Origin: Anaeroglomus sp964550565
Lineage (GTDB): Bacteria; Planctomycetota; Phycisphaerae; Sedimentisphaerales; Anaerohalosphaeraceae
Reading direction: 5' to 3'
Length of the DNA stretch: 48,310 nucleotides
NCBI GenBank assembly: GCA_964550565.1
Contig: CAZKAI010000018.1
Coordinates: 1 to 48,310, forward strand
Shown: one piece after another, positions 23,942 through 31,446 of the stretch
Layout of the letters: the number at the start of each line of letters is the position of its first letter
How positions within the stretch are numbered: the stretch's first letter is position 1
Program-made: the position numbers and the translations under genes
Notes under the pieces: generated by a model
What the model was told of the DNA's origin: nothing
Seen by the model: the letters and a program-made list of their open reading frames with translations, nothing else
Database searches by the model: none

Positions 23942-25033
23942 ATGGAAAAACACGAACTGATTGCGATTGTTGCTCCTGCTGTTCGAACGCTGCTTTGGCA
24001 AAGTGGTGTTATGCCGACAGTGTCTTTTCAGGAAACGCTCTGCGATAAAAAGGAAGGCTGCCTTGAAGTTGCAATAGACTCAACGGATACCGGTCAACAG
24101 ATTATTACAACCTTAACACAAGCCCTTGCCGCCAAATCCAACCTGATTCAATGCGTCTGTGTTCCCGGAGTCGGTAATTTTACAGTTGATCAAAACATCA
24201 CTTCACAGGGTCGCGCTGCAGGCAAGATAGCGGTTGTCACCGGTGCCGCTCAGGGATTCGGATTGGAAATTGCTCAGGATTTAGCAGCCCAGGGTACATG
24301 CGTAGCCTTGGCCGATATCAACGAAGCCGCGGCAAAAGCCGAAGCCGACAAGCTCTGCGGCCAATATGGTCCGAATCGGGCTATGGCCGTTGCGATGAAT
24401 GTCACCAGCAAAGAGTCGATCCAAAAAGCCGTCGCCGAAGTCGTCAGAAAATGGGGCGGCATAGACCTCTTTGTCTCCAATGCCGGCGTGTTGAAAGCCG
24501 AAAGCGTAAAGACACAATCCGAAAAGGATTTTGATTTTGTGACAAATGTCAACTACAAAGGCTATTTTCTCTGTGTTCAGGCTGTTGCCAGGATAATGGC
24601 TATTCCCCACAAACTCAACTCGAATTATACGAGCGACATCATCCAGATCAATTCCAAGTCCGGCCTGGTCGGCTCCAATCGCAACGGAGCTTATGCCGGC
24701 AGCAAATTCGGCGGAATCGGACTGACCGAATCTTTCGCTCTGGAATTAGTCGAAGACGGCATCAAGGTTAATTCCATCTGTCCCGGGAATTTTTTCGATG
24801 GTCCGCTGTGGTCGGATCCCAACAATGGCCTGTTCGTCCAGTACCTGCGAACCGGGAAAGTCCCCGGCGCCAAAACTCTGGCCGATGTCAAGAAATTCTA
24901 TGAAGACAAAGTCCCGATGAAGCGGGGCTGCCGAACCGCGGACGTGATGAAAGCCATTTATTATCTGGTGGAGCAGCAGTACGAAACCGGTCAGGCTGTC
25001 CCTGTAACCGGCGGACAGGTCATGCTGCATTAA
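23942..25033 (+). CDS. short-chain dehydrogenase, RhaW-like / sorbitol-6-phosphate dehydrogenase-like
   Basis: The 363-residue protein has about 90 extra N-terminal residues, then a classical SDR domain: TGAAQGFG (100-107) for NAD(P), LFVSNAGV, the catalytic Ser in QINSKSG and the YAGSK Tyr/Lys pair. The C-terminus (KVPMKRGCRTADVMKAIYYL then TGQAVPVTGGQVM) closely resembles sorbitol-6-phosphate dehydrogenases (SrlD/SorD). In RhaEW enzymes the aldolase is fused to an SDR that oxidises L-lactaldehyde to L-lactate. This stand-alone SDR, in the rhaB operon of a cluster whose aldolase lacks the SDR half, may play that part. An alternative is a polyol-phosphate dehydrogenase working with the neighbouring SorE-like MDR. 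The family is certain, the substrate is not. Confidence 0.85.
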   Translation: MEKHELIAIVAPAVRTLLWQSGVMPTVSFQETLCDKKEGCLEVAIDSTDTGQQIITTLTQALAAKSNLIQCVCVPGVGNFTVDQNITSQGRAAGKIAVVTGAAQGFGLEIAQDLAAQGTCVALADINEAAAKAEADKLCGQYGPNRAMAVAMNVTSKESIQKAVAEVVRKWGGIDLFVSNAGVLKAESVKTQSEKDFDFVTNVNYKGYFLCVQAVARIMAIPHKLNSNYTSDIIQINSKSGLVGSNRNGAYAGSKFGGIGLTESFALELVEDGIKVNSICPGNFFDGPLWSDPNNGLFVQYLRTGKVPGAKTLADVKKFYEDKVPMKRGCRTADVMKAIYYLVEQQYETGQAVPVTGGQVMLH

Positions 25034-25099
25034 CCTTTTGCGTTGATTTTAAAATGAAACGCCCCCTTGTGGGGCACACAAATAGAAAAGGAACAGGAT

Positions 25100-26767
25100 A
25101 TGGCTGCTATTCCCGCAACACAATGCGCAATCCAGCTTGTCGGCCCCGATAAGCTGATGCTGAACCGCCAAAAAGAGGTTCATAAAGTCGGCCCGCGTCA
25201 AATTCTTGCCCGGGTGGAGGCGGTGGGATTATGTTTTTCCGATCTGAAGCTGCTCAAGCAATTTGATCAGCACGCCCGCAAGAGTGAGATCGTAAGCGGG
25301 GTGGATAAATCGATTTTGCCTGAGATTCCCAGCTATTGCCCGGGAAATGCCCCGACAGTGCCGGGCCATGAAACGGTGTGCACAATTGTTGCCGTCGGCG
25401 AAAAAGTTCGTCTTCACAAAGTCGGCCAGCGTGTGCTGGTTCAGACGGATTACCGCTGGCTCAAGACCGCTGCATCCAATGCCGCCTTTGGATACAATTT
25501 CGAAGGGGCCTTGCAGCAGTATGTATTGATGGATGAACGGGTGATTGTTGAGCCCGAAAGCGGTGAAAGTCTTCTGCTCCCCGCAGACCCCAGGCTCAGT
25601 GCCTCGGCCATAGCCCTGGTCGAACCCTGGGCGTGTGTGGAATGTTCGTATGTGACCCGGGAACGCCAAACGGTGTTGGCGGGGGGGCGTCTGCTGGTCG
25701 TAGCCGATAGCGGACGTGATGCAGCAAGTCTGACCGCCTGCTTCAAATCCGGACAACCTGGGACGGTGACGGCAATCTGTGCCGACAAGGGACAACTTGA
25801 TGCGATTAAAAAAATAGCCCCTGCGGCCGCTGTTTCCGAGCTGAATCAGCTTGCCCCCAATGCTGTCTTTGATGACATTATCTATTTCGGTTCCAATAAA
25901 GAAACCATGGAGCTTCTCAATGATAAACTGGCCGCCTCGGGAATTATCAATATCGTCCTGGACGGTCATAAAATCGGCAAACCGGTCAGCGTGGGAGTCG
26001 GGCGGGTGCATTACGGCAATACCCGCTGGATCGGCACGCTGGGTAATGATGCGGCGGAAAGCTATCTTATCATTCCCGAAATCGGCGAGATTCGGGACAA
26101 CGATAAAGTACTGGTTATCGGTGCTGCCGGCCCAATGGGCCAGATGCATGTGATTCGCCTGGTGTGCGAAGACAAGAAAAATGTCTCCGTGACCGGGACG
26201 GATTTTGATGATGCCCGACTGGTATCGCTCGATAAAAAGGCCCGTCCGTTTGCCCAGGCTAATCATGTGGAATTACGCCTGATTAATCCCCAGAAAACCC
26301 CGGATCAGGGCAAATACAGTTATTGTGCGATTATGGCTCCTGTCGGCGCACTGGTGGCCCAGGCAGTGCGGGATAGTGTTCCCGGCATGCTGATTAATAT
26401 CTTTGCAGGTATCCCGGCCAATGTCAAACAGGAACTGGACCTGGATACCTATATTGCCAATCGCTGCTTTATGCTGGGGACCAGCGGCTCCCGGCTGTCG
26501 GATATGAAACGAGTTCTGGAAAAGGTCACTTCCGGCCGGCTCAATACGGATGTGTCGGTCGATGCTGTCAGCGGCATGGCCGGTGCGACCGATGGCCTTG
26601 CGGCGGTTGAAAATCGCACCCTGGCGGGCAAGATTATCGTGTATCCAGGCCTTATTGATATGCCGCTGGTGACGCTGTCAAAGCTGGCATCGCATCGACC
26701 GGAGGTGGCCGCGAAACTGGATAATGGAATATGGACAAAACAGGCGGAACAGGAACTGCTAAAATAA
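25100..26767 (+). CDS. zinc-type medium-chain dehydrogenase with two Rossmann-like segments
   Basis: The 555-residue product is much longer than usual MDR enzymes (about 340-410). A GroES-like catalytic domain occupies residues 1-180 with candidate zinc ligands Cys45 (GLCFSD), His90-Glu91 (VPGHETV) and Glu175 (VEPWACVE). A first nucleotide-fold-like segment (about 195-310) has lost the glycine motif (LLVVADSGRDAAS). A second segment carries an intact one, VLVIGAAGPMGQM (341-347). The C-terminal part (MLGTSGSRLSDMKRVLEK) resembles L-sorbose-1-phosphate reductase (SorE). The start at 25100 is preferred (AAAGGAA upstream). It sits between a SorD-like SDR and rhaB. Reduction or oxidation of lactaldehyde or a keto-sugar phosphate is plausible; the substrate is unknown. 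Confidence 0.8.
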   Translation: MAAIPATQCAIQLVGPDKLMLNRQKEVHKVGPRQILARVEAVGLCFSDLKLLKQFDQHARKSEIVSGVDKSILPEIPSYCPGNAPTVPGHETVCTIVAVGEKVRLHKVGQRVLVQTDYRWLKTAASNAAFGYNFEGALQQYVLMDERVIVEPESGESLLLPADPRLSASAIALVEPWACVECSYVTRERQTVLAGGRLLVVADSGRDAASLTACFKSGQPGTVTAICADKGQLDAIKKIAPAAAVSELNQLAPNAVFDDIIYFGSNKETMELLNDKLAASGIINIVLDGHKIGKPVSVGVGRVHYGNTRWIGTLGNDAAESYLIIPEIGEIRDNDKVLVIGAAGPMGQMHVIRLVCEDKKNVSVTGTDFDDARLVSLDKKARPFAQANHVELRLINPQKTPDQGKYSYCAIMAPVGALVAQAVRDSVPGMLINIFAGIPANVKQELDLDTYIANRCFMLGTSGSRLSDMKRVLEKVTSGRLNTDVSVDAVSGMAGATDGLAAVENRTLAGKIIVYPGLIDMPLVTLSKLASHRPEVAAKLDNGIWTKQAEQELLK

Positions 26768-26787
26768 ACTCAAAACAGGAGGCAGAC

Positions 26788-28266
26788 ATGGCCAAAAGCG
26801 GATATATTGCAGTGGATTTGGGCGCCGAGAGCGGACGCGTAATGCTGGCGGAACTGACCGGCGGCAAGATTACCCTGCGGGAAATGCATCGTTTTGCCAA
26901 CGGTCCGACCCAGGAGGGCGATTCGCTGCGGTGGGATTTCAATAAGCTGATGACCGAAATTATTGCCGGTATCGGCAAGGCTGCTGCGGCTTGCCCGGGT
27001 GCCCGCAGTATTGGTGTCGATACCTGGGGCGTTGACTTTGGTTTGCTGGATAAATCCGGCAAGCTGATTGAAAATCCCTATCATTACCGTGACAGCCGCA
27101 ACAACGGGATGATGGAAAAAGTCTTTGAAATTGTCCCCAGACAAAAAGTTTATCTGCACACCGGCATTCAGTTTATGCAGTTCAATTCGCTGTATCAGCT
27201 TTTTGCCTATAAGACCCAAAAGCCGGACGTGGTTGCCAAAGCAGACAAACTGCTGTTTATGCCGGATTTGATTGTGCATGCCTTAACCGGATTCATCGGT
27301 GCCGAATATACGATTGCCAGCACCTCCCAGATGGTGGATATGAAAACCAGCAAATGGGCCGATGAACTGATTGCGGCTTTGGATTTGCCGCGCCGGATTC
27401 TGCCGGACCTGGTGATGCCGGGGATCAAGGTCGGAACGCTGAAGAAAGAGATCGCAGAGAAACTCGGCTGTGCTCAGATATCCGTTGTGGAATCCGGCGG
27501 CCATGATACCGCCTCGGCAGTAGCCGGAGTACCCGCAGCGGGCAATCGCCCCTGGGCCTATCTGTCCAGCGGAACCTGGAGCCTGATGGGGATTGAAACT
27601 CCAATGGCGGTGGTCAATGAAACCAGCATGGCGATGGATATGACCAACGAAGGCGGCGTGCTGAATACCATTCGTCTGCTCAAAAACATTATGGGCCTGT
27701 GGCTGGTGCAGGAATGCCGGCGTCAATGGGCCAAAGAAGGACAGGAGTTGGACTATGGCCAGTTGGCGGAAATGGCCGCTGCGGCCAAGCCTTTTGCGGC
27801 GGTGATCAGTACCGAACAGCCGGAATTTATGGCCATTGGCGATATGCCCAATAAGATCAATGCCTACCTGACCAAAACCGGCCAGAAACCGATTCAGGAT
27901 AAAGGCCAGATGATTCGAGTCATTCTGGAAAGCCTTGCGGTACGGTATGCCGAAGTGATGGACATGCTGGAAAAGCTGGGCGGCAGGAAAATCGAGGTTC
28001 TGCATATCGTCGGCGGCGGTACCAAGAATGAACTGCTGAATCAGTTTACTGCGGATGCCACAGGCAAGACTGTCATGACAGGGCCTGTGGAAGCAACCGT
28101 GCTGGGTAATGTCCTGATGCAGGCAGTCACGGCCGGCGATGTGATGAGTTTGACCGAAGGCCGCAAGATTATTGCTGATTCATTCGATATGAAAACCTAT
28201 TCCCCCAAGGCCCAGGGCGAATGGAAGAAATATATTGAGACCTATCGAAAACTTTGTGTTAAATAA
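26788..28266 (+). CDS. rhaB: rhamnulokinase
   Basis: This 492-residue FGGY-family kinase phosphorylates L-rhamnulose with ATP to rhamnulose-1-phosphate. Typical marks are the N-terminal phosphate loop VDLGAESGRVML, DTWGVDFGLLDKSGKL, NPYHYRDSRN, ESGGHDTASAVAGVP, the SSGTWSLMGIE block and the adenosine-motif region HIVGGGTKNELLNQFTAD. These match RhaB (E. coli about 489 aa) rather than xylulokinase or fuculokinase. AGGAGG is seven bases before the ATG at 26788; the open frame extends upstream to 26731 without support. It is the last gene of the E2-to-rhaB operon and is followed by a terminator. Confidence 0.96.
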   Translation: MAKSGYIAVDLGAESGRVMLAELTGGKITLREMHRFANGPTQEGDSLRWDFNKLMTEIIAGIGKAAAACPGARSIGVDTWGVDFGLLDKSGKLIENPYHYRDSRNNGMMEKVFEIVPRQKVYLHTGIQFMQFNSLYQLFAYKTQKPDVVAKADKLLFMPDLIVHALTGFIGAEYTIASTSQMVDMKTSKWADELIAALDLPRRILPDLVMPGIKVGTLKKEIAEKLGCAQISVVESGGHDTASAVAGVPAAGNRPWAYLSSGTWSLMGIETPMAVVNETSMAMDMTNEGGVLNTIRLLKNIMGLWLVQECRRQWAKEGQELDYGQLAEMAAAAKPFAAVISTEQPEFMAIGDMPNKINAYLTKTGQKPIQDKGQMIRVILESLAVRYAEVMDMLEKLGGRKIEVLHIVGGGTKNELLNQFTADATGKTVMTGPVEATVLGNVLMQAVTAGDVMSLTEGRKIIADSFDMKTYSPKAQGEWKKYIETYRKLCVK

Positions 28267-28293
28267 GCAGATTGCGGATGTTGATAGATTCAT

Positions 28294-28322
28294 AAGGCGG
28301 GTTTTGTGCTCGCCTTTTTTAT
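28294..28322 (+). terminator. intrinsic terminator after rhaB
   Basis: AAGGCG (28294-28299) pairs with CGCCTT (28311-28316), with a possible inner G-C/G-T extension, followed by a T run to 28320. It ends the E2-rhaB operon before the convergent AraC gene. Confidence 0.75.
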
Positions 28323-28355
28323 TGGCCTCGGGATGGCCGGAGGCAGTGTGTCGAG

Positions 28356-29387
28356 TCACGCTTCTTTTGAGCAGCACTGCAACCGGTAGTCAGTAGGGCT
28401 TAAGCCGATTTTTTTGCGGAACACCGTGGCGAAATACTGGCTGGATTCAAATCCGCAGGCCGCAGCCACCTCAAAGATTGACAAATGAGGATGCGTCTGC
28501 AGGACCGTTTGTGCCTTGGTAATCCGGCAATGGGTCAGATAATCCGCTGCGGTCATATTGGTAATTTTTTTGCAGTAATGGGCAAATCGGCTGCGACCCA
28601 GATTGCAGTGCTTAGCCATGGCCTCCAGAGTCCAGGGATAATCCAGATGTTCGGAAAGGCCAGCCAGAAACATCTCCACGCTGCGCTGGGTGCTGCTCAG
28701 TCTTGGATTTAACTCGATAGTTTTGTTTTGAAACATCTCATACACTTCAATGAATAACTCATTGATGTAATGCTGAAGCCGGGTCTGAATGTCTTCGGGA
28801 TTTTCGGTGGTCTCCGCCTGTTCTGCAATTTTTTCAAAACAGGTCTCAATGGATTTGTTGCCCTGCCAGACCACCTGTTCATTGTGGCTGAGTATTTGTG
28901 TCAGTCGGCCCATATCTTTTTTGGCAAAGTGTATCCAGTTTGGCCACTTCCAGACATCGTTCGGACGACGCACCCCCAGGTCGATAATCAGCCAGTGCAT
29001 CCGGCTGGCCGAAATCAGCGGATTGCCGACCTGATGCGGCTGCCAGGGGCGAGTGATGGTCAGGTCGCCTGCCTTGAGTTTATGATGAATCCCATCAACA
29101 ATAAAATCCAGGGTGCCGCGAGTCAGATATCCCAGTTCTATGCCTTCATTGCGATGCTGCTCAAGTCCCCAAGATTGATCCTTATTGGCATCCCAGACAC
29201 AATAGACGCATAATTCCGACATTAATTTGACGGGCATTTTGATACCGGGATAGCATCCATGGGCAAGACCTGCTAAATGAAGTTCTCCCCGTCTGCTTGC
29301 CGCCTTGAGCGATTCACAGGTATCGGCTTTATGCGTGCCATTTACATCATAAAAAATGGCCGGTTGTGGTTTTACGTCTTTTTTCAT
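28356..29387 (-). CDS. AraC-family transcriptional regulator 2
   Basis: The 343-residue protein has an N-terminal cupin-like domain (RNEGIELGYLTRGTLDFIVDG and LKAGDLTITRPWQPHQVG, about residues 80-120) and a C-terminal AraC DNA-binding domain (WTLEAMAKHCNLGRSRFAHY, then SIFEVAAACGFESSQYFATV and FRKKIGLSPTDYR). It is convergent with rhaB and divergent from the pseudopilin/Gfo-Idh operon, so it could control either. The cupin with conserved His residues suits a free sugar ligand. A candidate promoter lies at 29426-29453. The start codon has only a weak AGAG upstream. Confidence 0.88.
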   Translation of the reverse strand: MKKDVKPQPAIFYDVNGTHKADTCESLKAASRRGELHLAGLAHGCYPGIKMPVKLMSELCVYCVWDANKDQSWGLEQHRNEGIELGYLTRGTLDFIVDGIHHKLKAGDLTITRPWQPHQVGNPLISASRMHWLIIDLGVRRPNDVWKWPNWIHFAKKDMGRLTQILSHNEQVVWQGNKSIETCFEKIAEQAETTENPEDIQTRLQHYINELFIEVYEMFQNKTIELNPRLSSTQRSVEMFLAGLSEHLDYPWTLEAMAKHCNLGRSRFAHYCKKITNMTAADYLTHCRITKAQTVLQTHPHLSIFEVAAACGFESSQYFATVFRKKIGLSPTDYRLQCCSKEA

Positions 29388-29425
29388 CTCTGTTTCTGTT
29401 AAAAATCTGCCATATTCTATTAGGT

Positions 29426-29453
29426 ATTATAAACTGCCTTTCAGGTCAAGCAA
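29426..29453 (-). promoter_or_regulatory. candidate promoter of AraC 2
   Basis: On the minus strand TTGCTT (29453-29448), a 16-bp spacer and a perfect TATAAT (29431-29426) lie about 40 bases before the AraC start codon. The -35 match is only partial. Confidence 0.4.
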
Positions 29454-29640
29454 AAAACGAGTCAAGTCATAGACGCAAAGGTTTTCAATACTCCTGAAAG
29501 TTGACAAATTAAATAAAAAAGGCGGAATTGGTGTCTGGCAGATGAAACATGTCTTGAGAAAATTTTCTATCCCGACGGTCATTAAAACGATAATTTTGTA
29601 TAAAATGTGCCAATGGGAAATATTGGTGCAGACTTTTCAT

Positions 29641-29669
29641 TTGACGATGTTGTAAAATAAATGTATTAG
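29641..29669 (+). promoter_or_regulatory. candidate promoter of the pseudopilin-Gfo/Idh operon
   Basis: TTGACG (29641-29646), a 17-bp spacer and TATTAG (29664-29669) give a plausible sigma70 promoter 40 bases before the TTG start codon of the pseudopilin gene. No other comparable promoter is visible before the long run of co-directional genes that follows. Confidence 0.5.
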
Positions 29670-29706
29670 CATACGTCGAAGCTAATCTCGAAAAAAAGAG
29701 GCCTTC

Positions 29707-30252
29707 TTGTGTAAAAATGCAAAAAAGGGATTCACGCTGATTGAGCTGCTGGTTGTGATTGCAATTATCGCAATGCTGCTTGCCATTGTCCTCTCGGCAC
29801 TCCGAAGGGCCGAAGAATCGGCTTGGAATGTCATTTGCCGAAATAATCTCAAGCAGTATGGCCTTGCCGGCAAGATGTACCTAGAAAACTATGACGCATC
29901 GGTTATCACGGGCCGATATTCGTCCACGCTCAATGACAATGCCTTATGCGGCGGATCTCAGCACCCCAGTGCCGCTGCGGCCTGGACGACCTCCACTAGC
30001 TGGGAGCCGACAGGCGGTCAGACTTATTTGGATTGTTTTGCAAGTTTTCACAAAACTACCTTTGACAAAAAAGAAAGCGGGGATTCTAATGTAGTCTTCA
30101 TTGACGGCCATGTGGATATTGTCAACTGGAAAACACCTATCGGATGGCCCGATGGACGAACAAAATGCCGGCTTTGCGTCAATAATGTAACCGGCCGGGC
30201 TGTAAGGCAATCTTACAAAGAAAAACCATTATATTTGAGGATGAAGGCATGA
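29707..30252 (+). CDS. type II-secretion-like pseudopilin (prepilin N-terminal motif, H-x-DG)
   Basis: The 181-residue product starts with a short leader MCKNAKKG followed by the prepilin peptidase/methylation segment FTLIELLVVIAIIAMLLAIV, cleaved after Gly8. The C-terminal half has the planctomycete-type processing-associated motif: a His in SFHKTTFDKK, then SNVVFIDGHVDIVNW. Such pseudopilins are abundant in planctomycetes and are thought to belong to a secretion or adhesion apparatus. Translation begins at TTG with GAGG five bases upstream; there is no in-frame ATG before the leader. It is shorter than the usual 220-300 residues. Its TGA overlaps the ATG of the following Gfo/Idh gene by four bases (ATGA), implying translational coupling. 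Confidence 0.85.
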   Translation: MCKNAKKGFTLIELLVVIAIIAMLLAIVLSALRRAEESAWNVICRNNLKQYGLAGKMYLENYDASVITGRYSSTLNDNALCGGSQHPSAAAAWTTSTSWEPTGGQTYLDCFASFHKTTFDKKESGDSNVVFIDGHVDIVNWKTPIGWPDGRTKCRLCVNNVTGRAVRQSYKEKPLYLRMKA

Positions 30253-31415
30253 AACGAAAACTACGAATGGGTATGATTGGCGGCGGTATGGGGGCATTTA
30301 TCGGAGAAGTACATCGCAAGGCATCTCGCATGGATGGACATATCGAATTGGTGGGTGGGGCTTTCGATATTGATCCGGTCAAATCCAAAAAGATGGCCGA
30401 AGTCCTGTGTCTGAATCCGGCCCGCTGCTACGGCAATTACAAGGAATTGATCGCCGCAGAAAACAAGCTGCCCGACGGCGAACGGATGGATTTTGTGGCG
30501 GTTTGCACACCCAATAACTGGCATTTCCCGATTGCCAGCGAACTGCTGAAGGCCGGTTTCCATGTCATGTGCGAAAAACCGATGACCATCAGTGTCGCAG
30601 AAGCCAAGACACTTGTTAAATTAGTCAAAAAAACCGGGAAAGTGTTTGGTTTAATGCATAATTACACAGGTTATCCGATGGTCAAATTGGCCAAGGATAT
30701 GGTTCATTCCGGTAAACTGGGTAAAATTCGCAAAATCGTCGTCCAATATCCGCAGGGATGGCTTGCAACAGCTTTGGAAAAAAGCGGCCAGATGCAGGCG
30801 TCCTGGAGAACCGATCCCAAACAGAGTGGCGGCTCTGGTTGCGGCGGCGACATCGGTACTCATGCCGAAAATCTGGCCGAGTATATCACTGGCCTGAAAA
30901 TAACGCATTTATGCTCGGAATTGACTACCTTTGTTCCGGGTCGCAAAGTAGATGACGACATCAATTGTCTTGTAAAGTTTGACAATGGCGCCAGAGGCGT
31001 TCTGCATGCCAGCCAGATTTCCGTAGGCGAAGAAAACAATCTGGCGATTTGGATTTATGGTGAAAAGGGCGGCCTGGAATGGCATCAGGAACACCCCAAC
31101 TATCTGTATGTCAAGATGATGGGCCAGCCGACCCAGGTCTGGAAACGCGGCAATGATTATGTCGGTAAAGAAAGTGCCGCCGCGGCCCGCGCCACCCGCC
31201 TGCCTTCCGGACATCCCGAAGCGTTCTTTGAAGCCATGGCCAACATCTATCTGAATTTCGCCGATACGGTTCGGGCCAATATCGAAGGCAAGAAAGTCGA
31301 TGCCATCGTGCGGGATTTCCCGAAAGTCGAAGACGGCCTTCGCGGCATGCTGTTCCTGCAAACTCTGTTGAAGAGCGCCGGCAGCAGCAAAAAGTGGACT
31401 CCATTCGCAAAATAA
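30249..31415 (+). CDS. cytoplasmic Gfo/Idh/MocA-family oxidoreductase
   Basis: The 388-residue protein has the N-terminal Rossmann fold MGMIGGGMGAFIG, the family motif CEKPMT (Glu109-Lys110-Pro111) and a C-terminal alpha/beta domain with GGDIGTHAENLAEYITGL supplying the usual Asp/His active-site pair. Unlike the other family members in the region it has no Tat or Sec signal, so it works in the cytoplasm with NAD(P). It overlaps the pseudopilin gene by four bases and is followed 31 bp later by a TIM-barrel epimerase gene. Gfo/Idh plus TIM-barrel pairs are typical of inositol and 3-keto-sugar metabolism. The exact sugar is unknown. Confidence 0.9.
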   Translation: MKRKLRMGMIGGGMGAFIGEVHRKASRMDGHIELVGGAFDIDPVKSKKMAEVLCLNPARCYGNYKELIAAENKLPDGERMDFVAVCTPNNWHFPIASELLKAGFHVMCEKPMTISVAEAKTLVKLVKKTGKVFGLMHNYTGYPMVKLAKDMVHSGKLGKIRKIVVQYPQGWLATALEKSGQMQASWRTDPKQSGGSGCGGDIGTHAENLAEYITGLKITHLCSELTTFVPGRKVDDDINCLVKFDNGARGVLHASQISVGEENNLAIWIYGEKGGLEWHQEHPNYLYVKMMGQPTQVWKRGNDYVGKESAAAARATRLPSGHPEAFFEAMANIYLNFADTVRANIEGKKVDAIVRDFPKVEDGLRGMLFLQTLLKSAGSSKKWTPFAK

Positions 31416-31446
31416 CAAGAGACCTTAATCCAAGGAGAGAATTAAT

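Larger units (their letters stand above)
29388..29708. other. divergent intergenic region between AraC 2 and the pseudopilin
   Basis: These 321 bp contain no credible gene. Visible are candidate promoters on both strands (29426-29453 minus, 29641-29669 plus), a direct repeat GTCAAG at 29445-29450 and 29461-29466, and a small inverted repeat around ATTGG near 29612-29633. A 37-codon open frame (29542-29655) lacks a ribosome-binding site and is not called. Confidence 0.6.

Noticed and set aside
25229..26266. 345-codon open frame antisense to the MDR gene
   Set aside because: Shadow frame; the sense strand has zinc-ligand and glycine motifs, the antisense product has none.
6236..28266. Bacterial microcompartment-type rhamnose/fucose locus, as known in some planctomycetes
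   Set aside because: No shell-protein genes or encapsulation-type enzymes (CoA-acylating aldehyde dehydrogenase) are present in the window.
29542..29655. 37-codon open frame upstream of the pseudopilin
   Set aside because: No ribosome-binding site, no recognisable features, and it overlaps the best promoter for the downstream operon.
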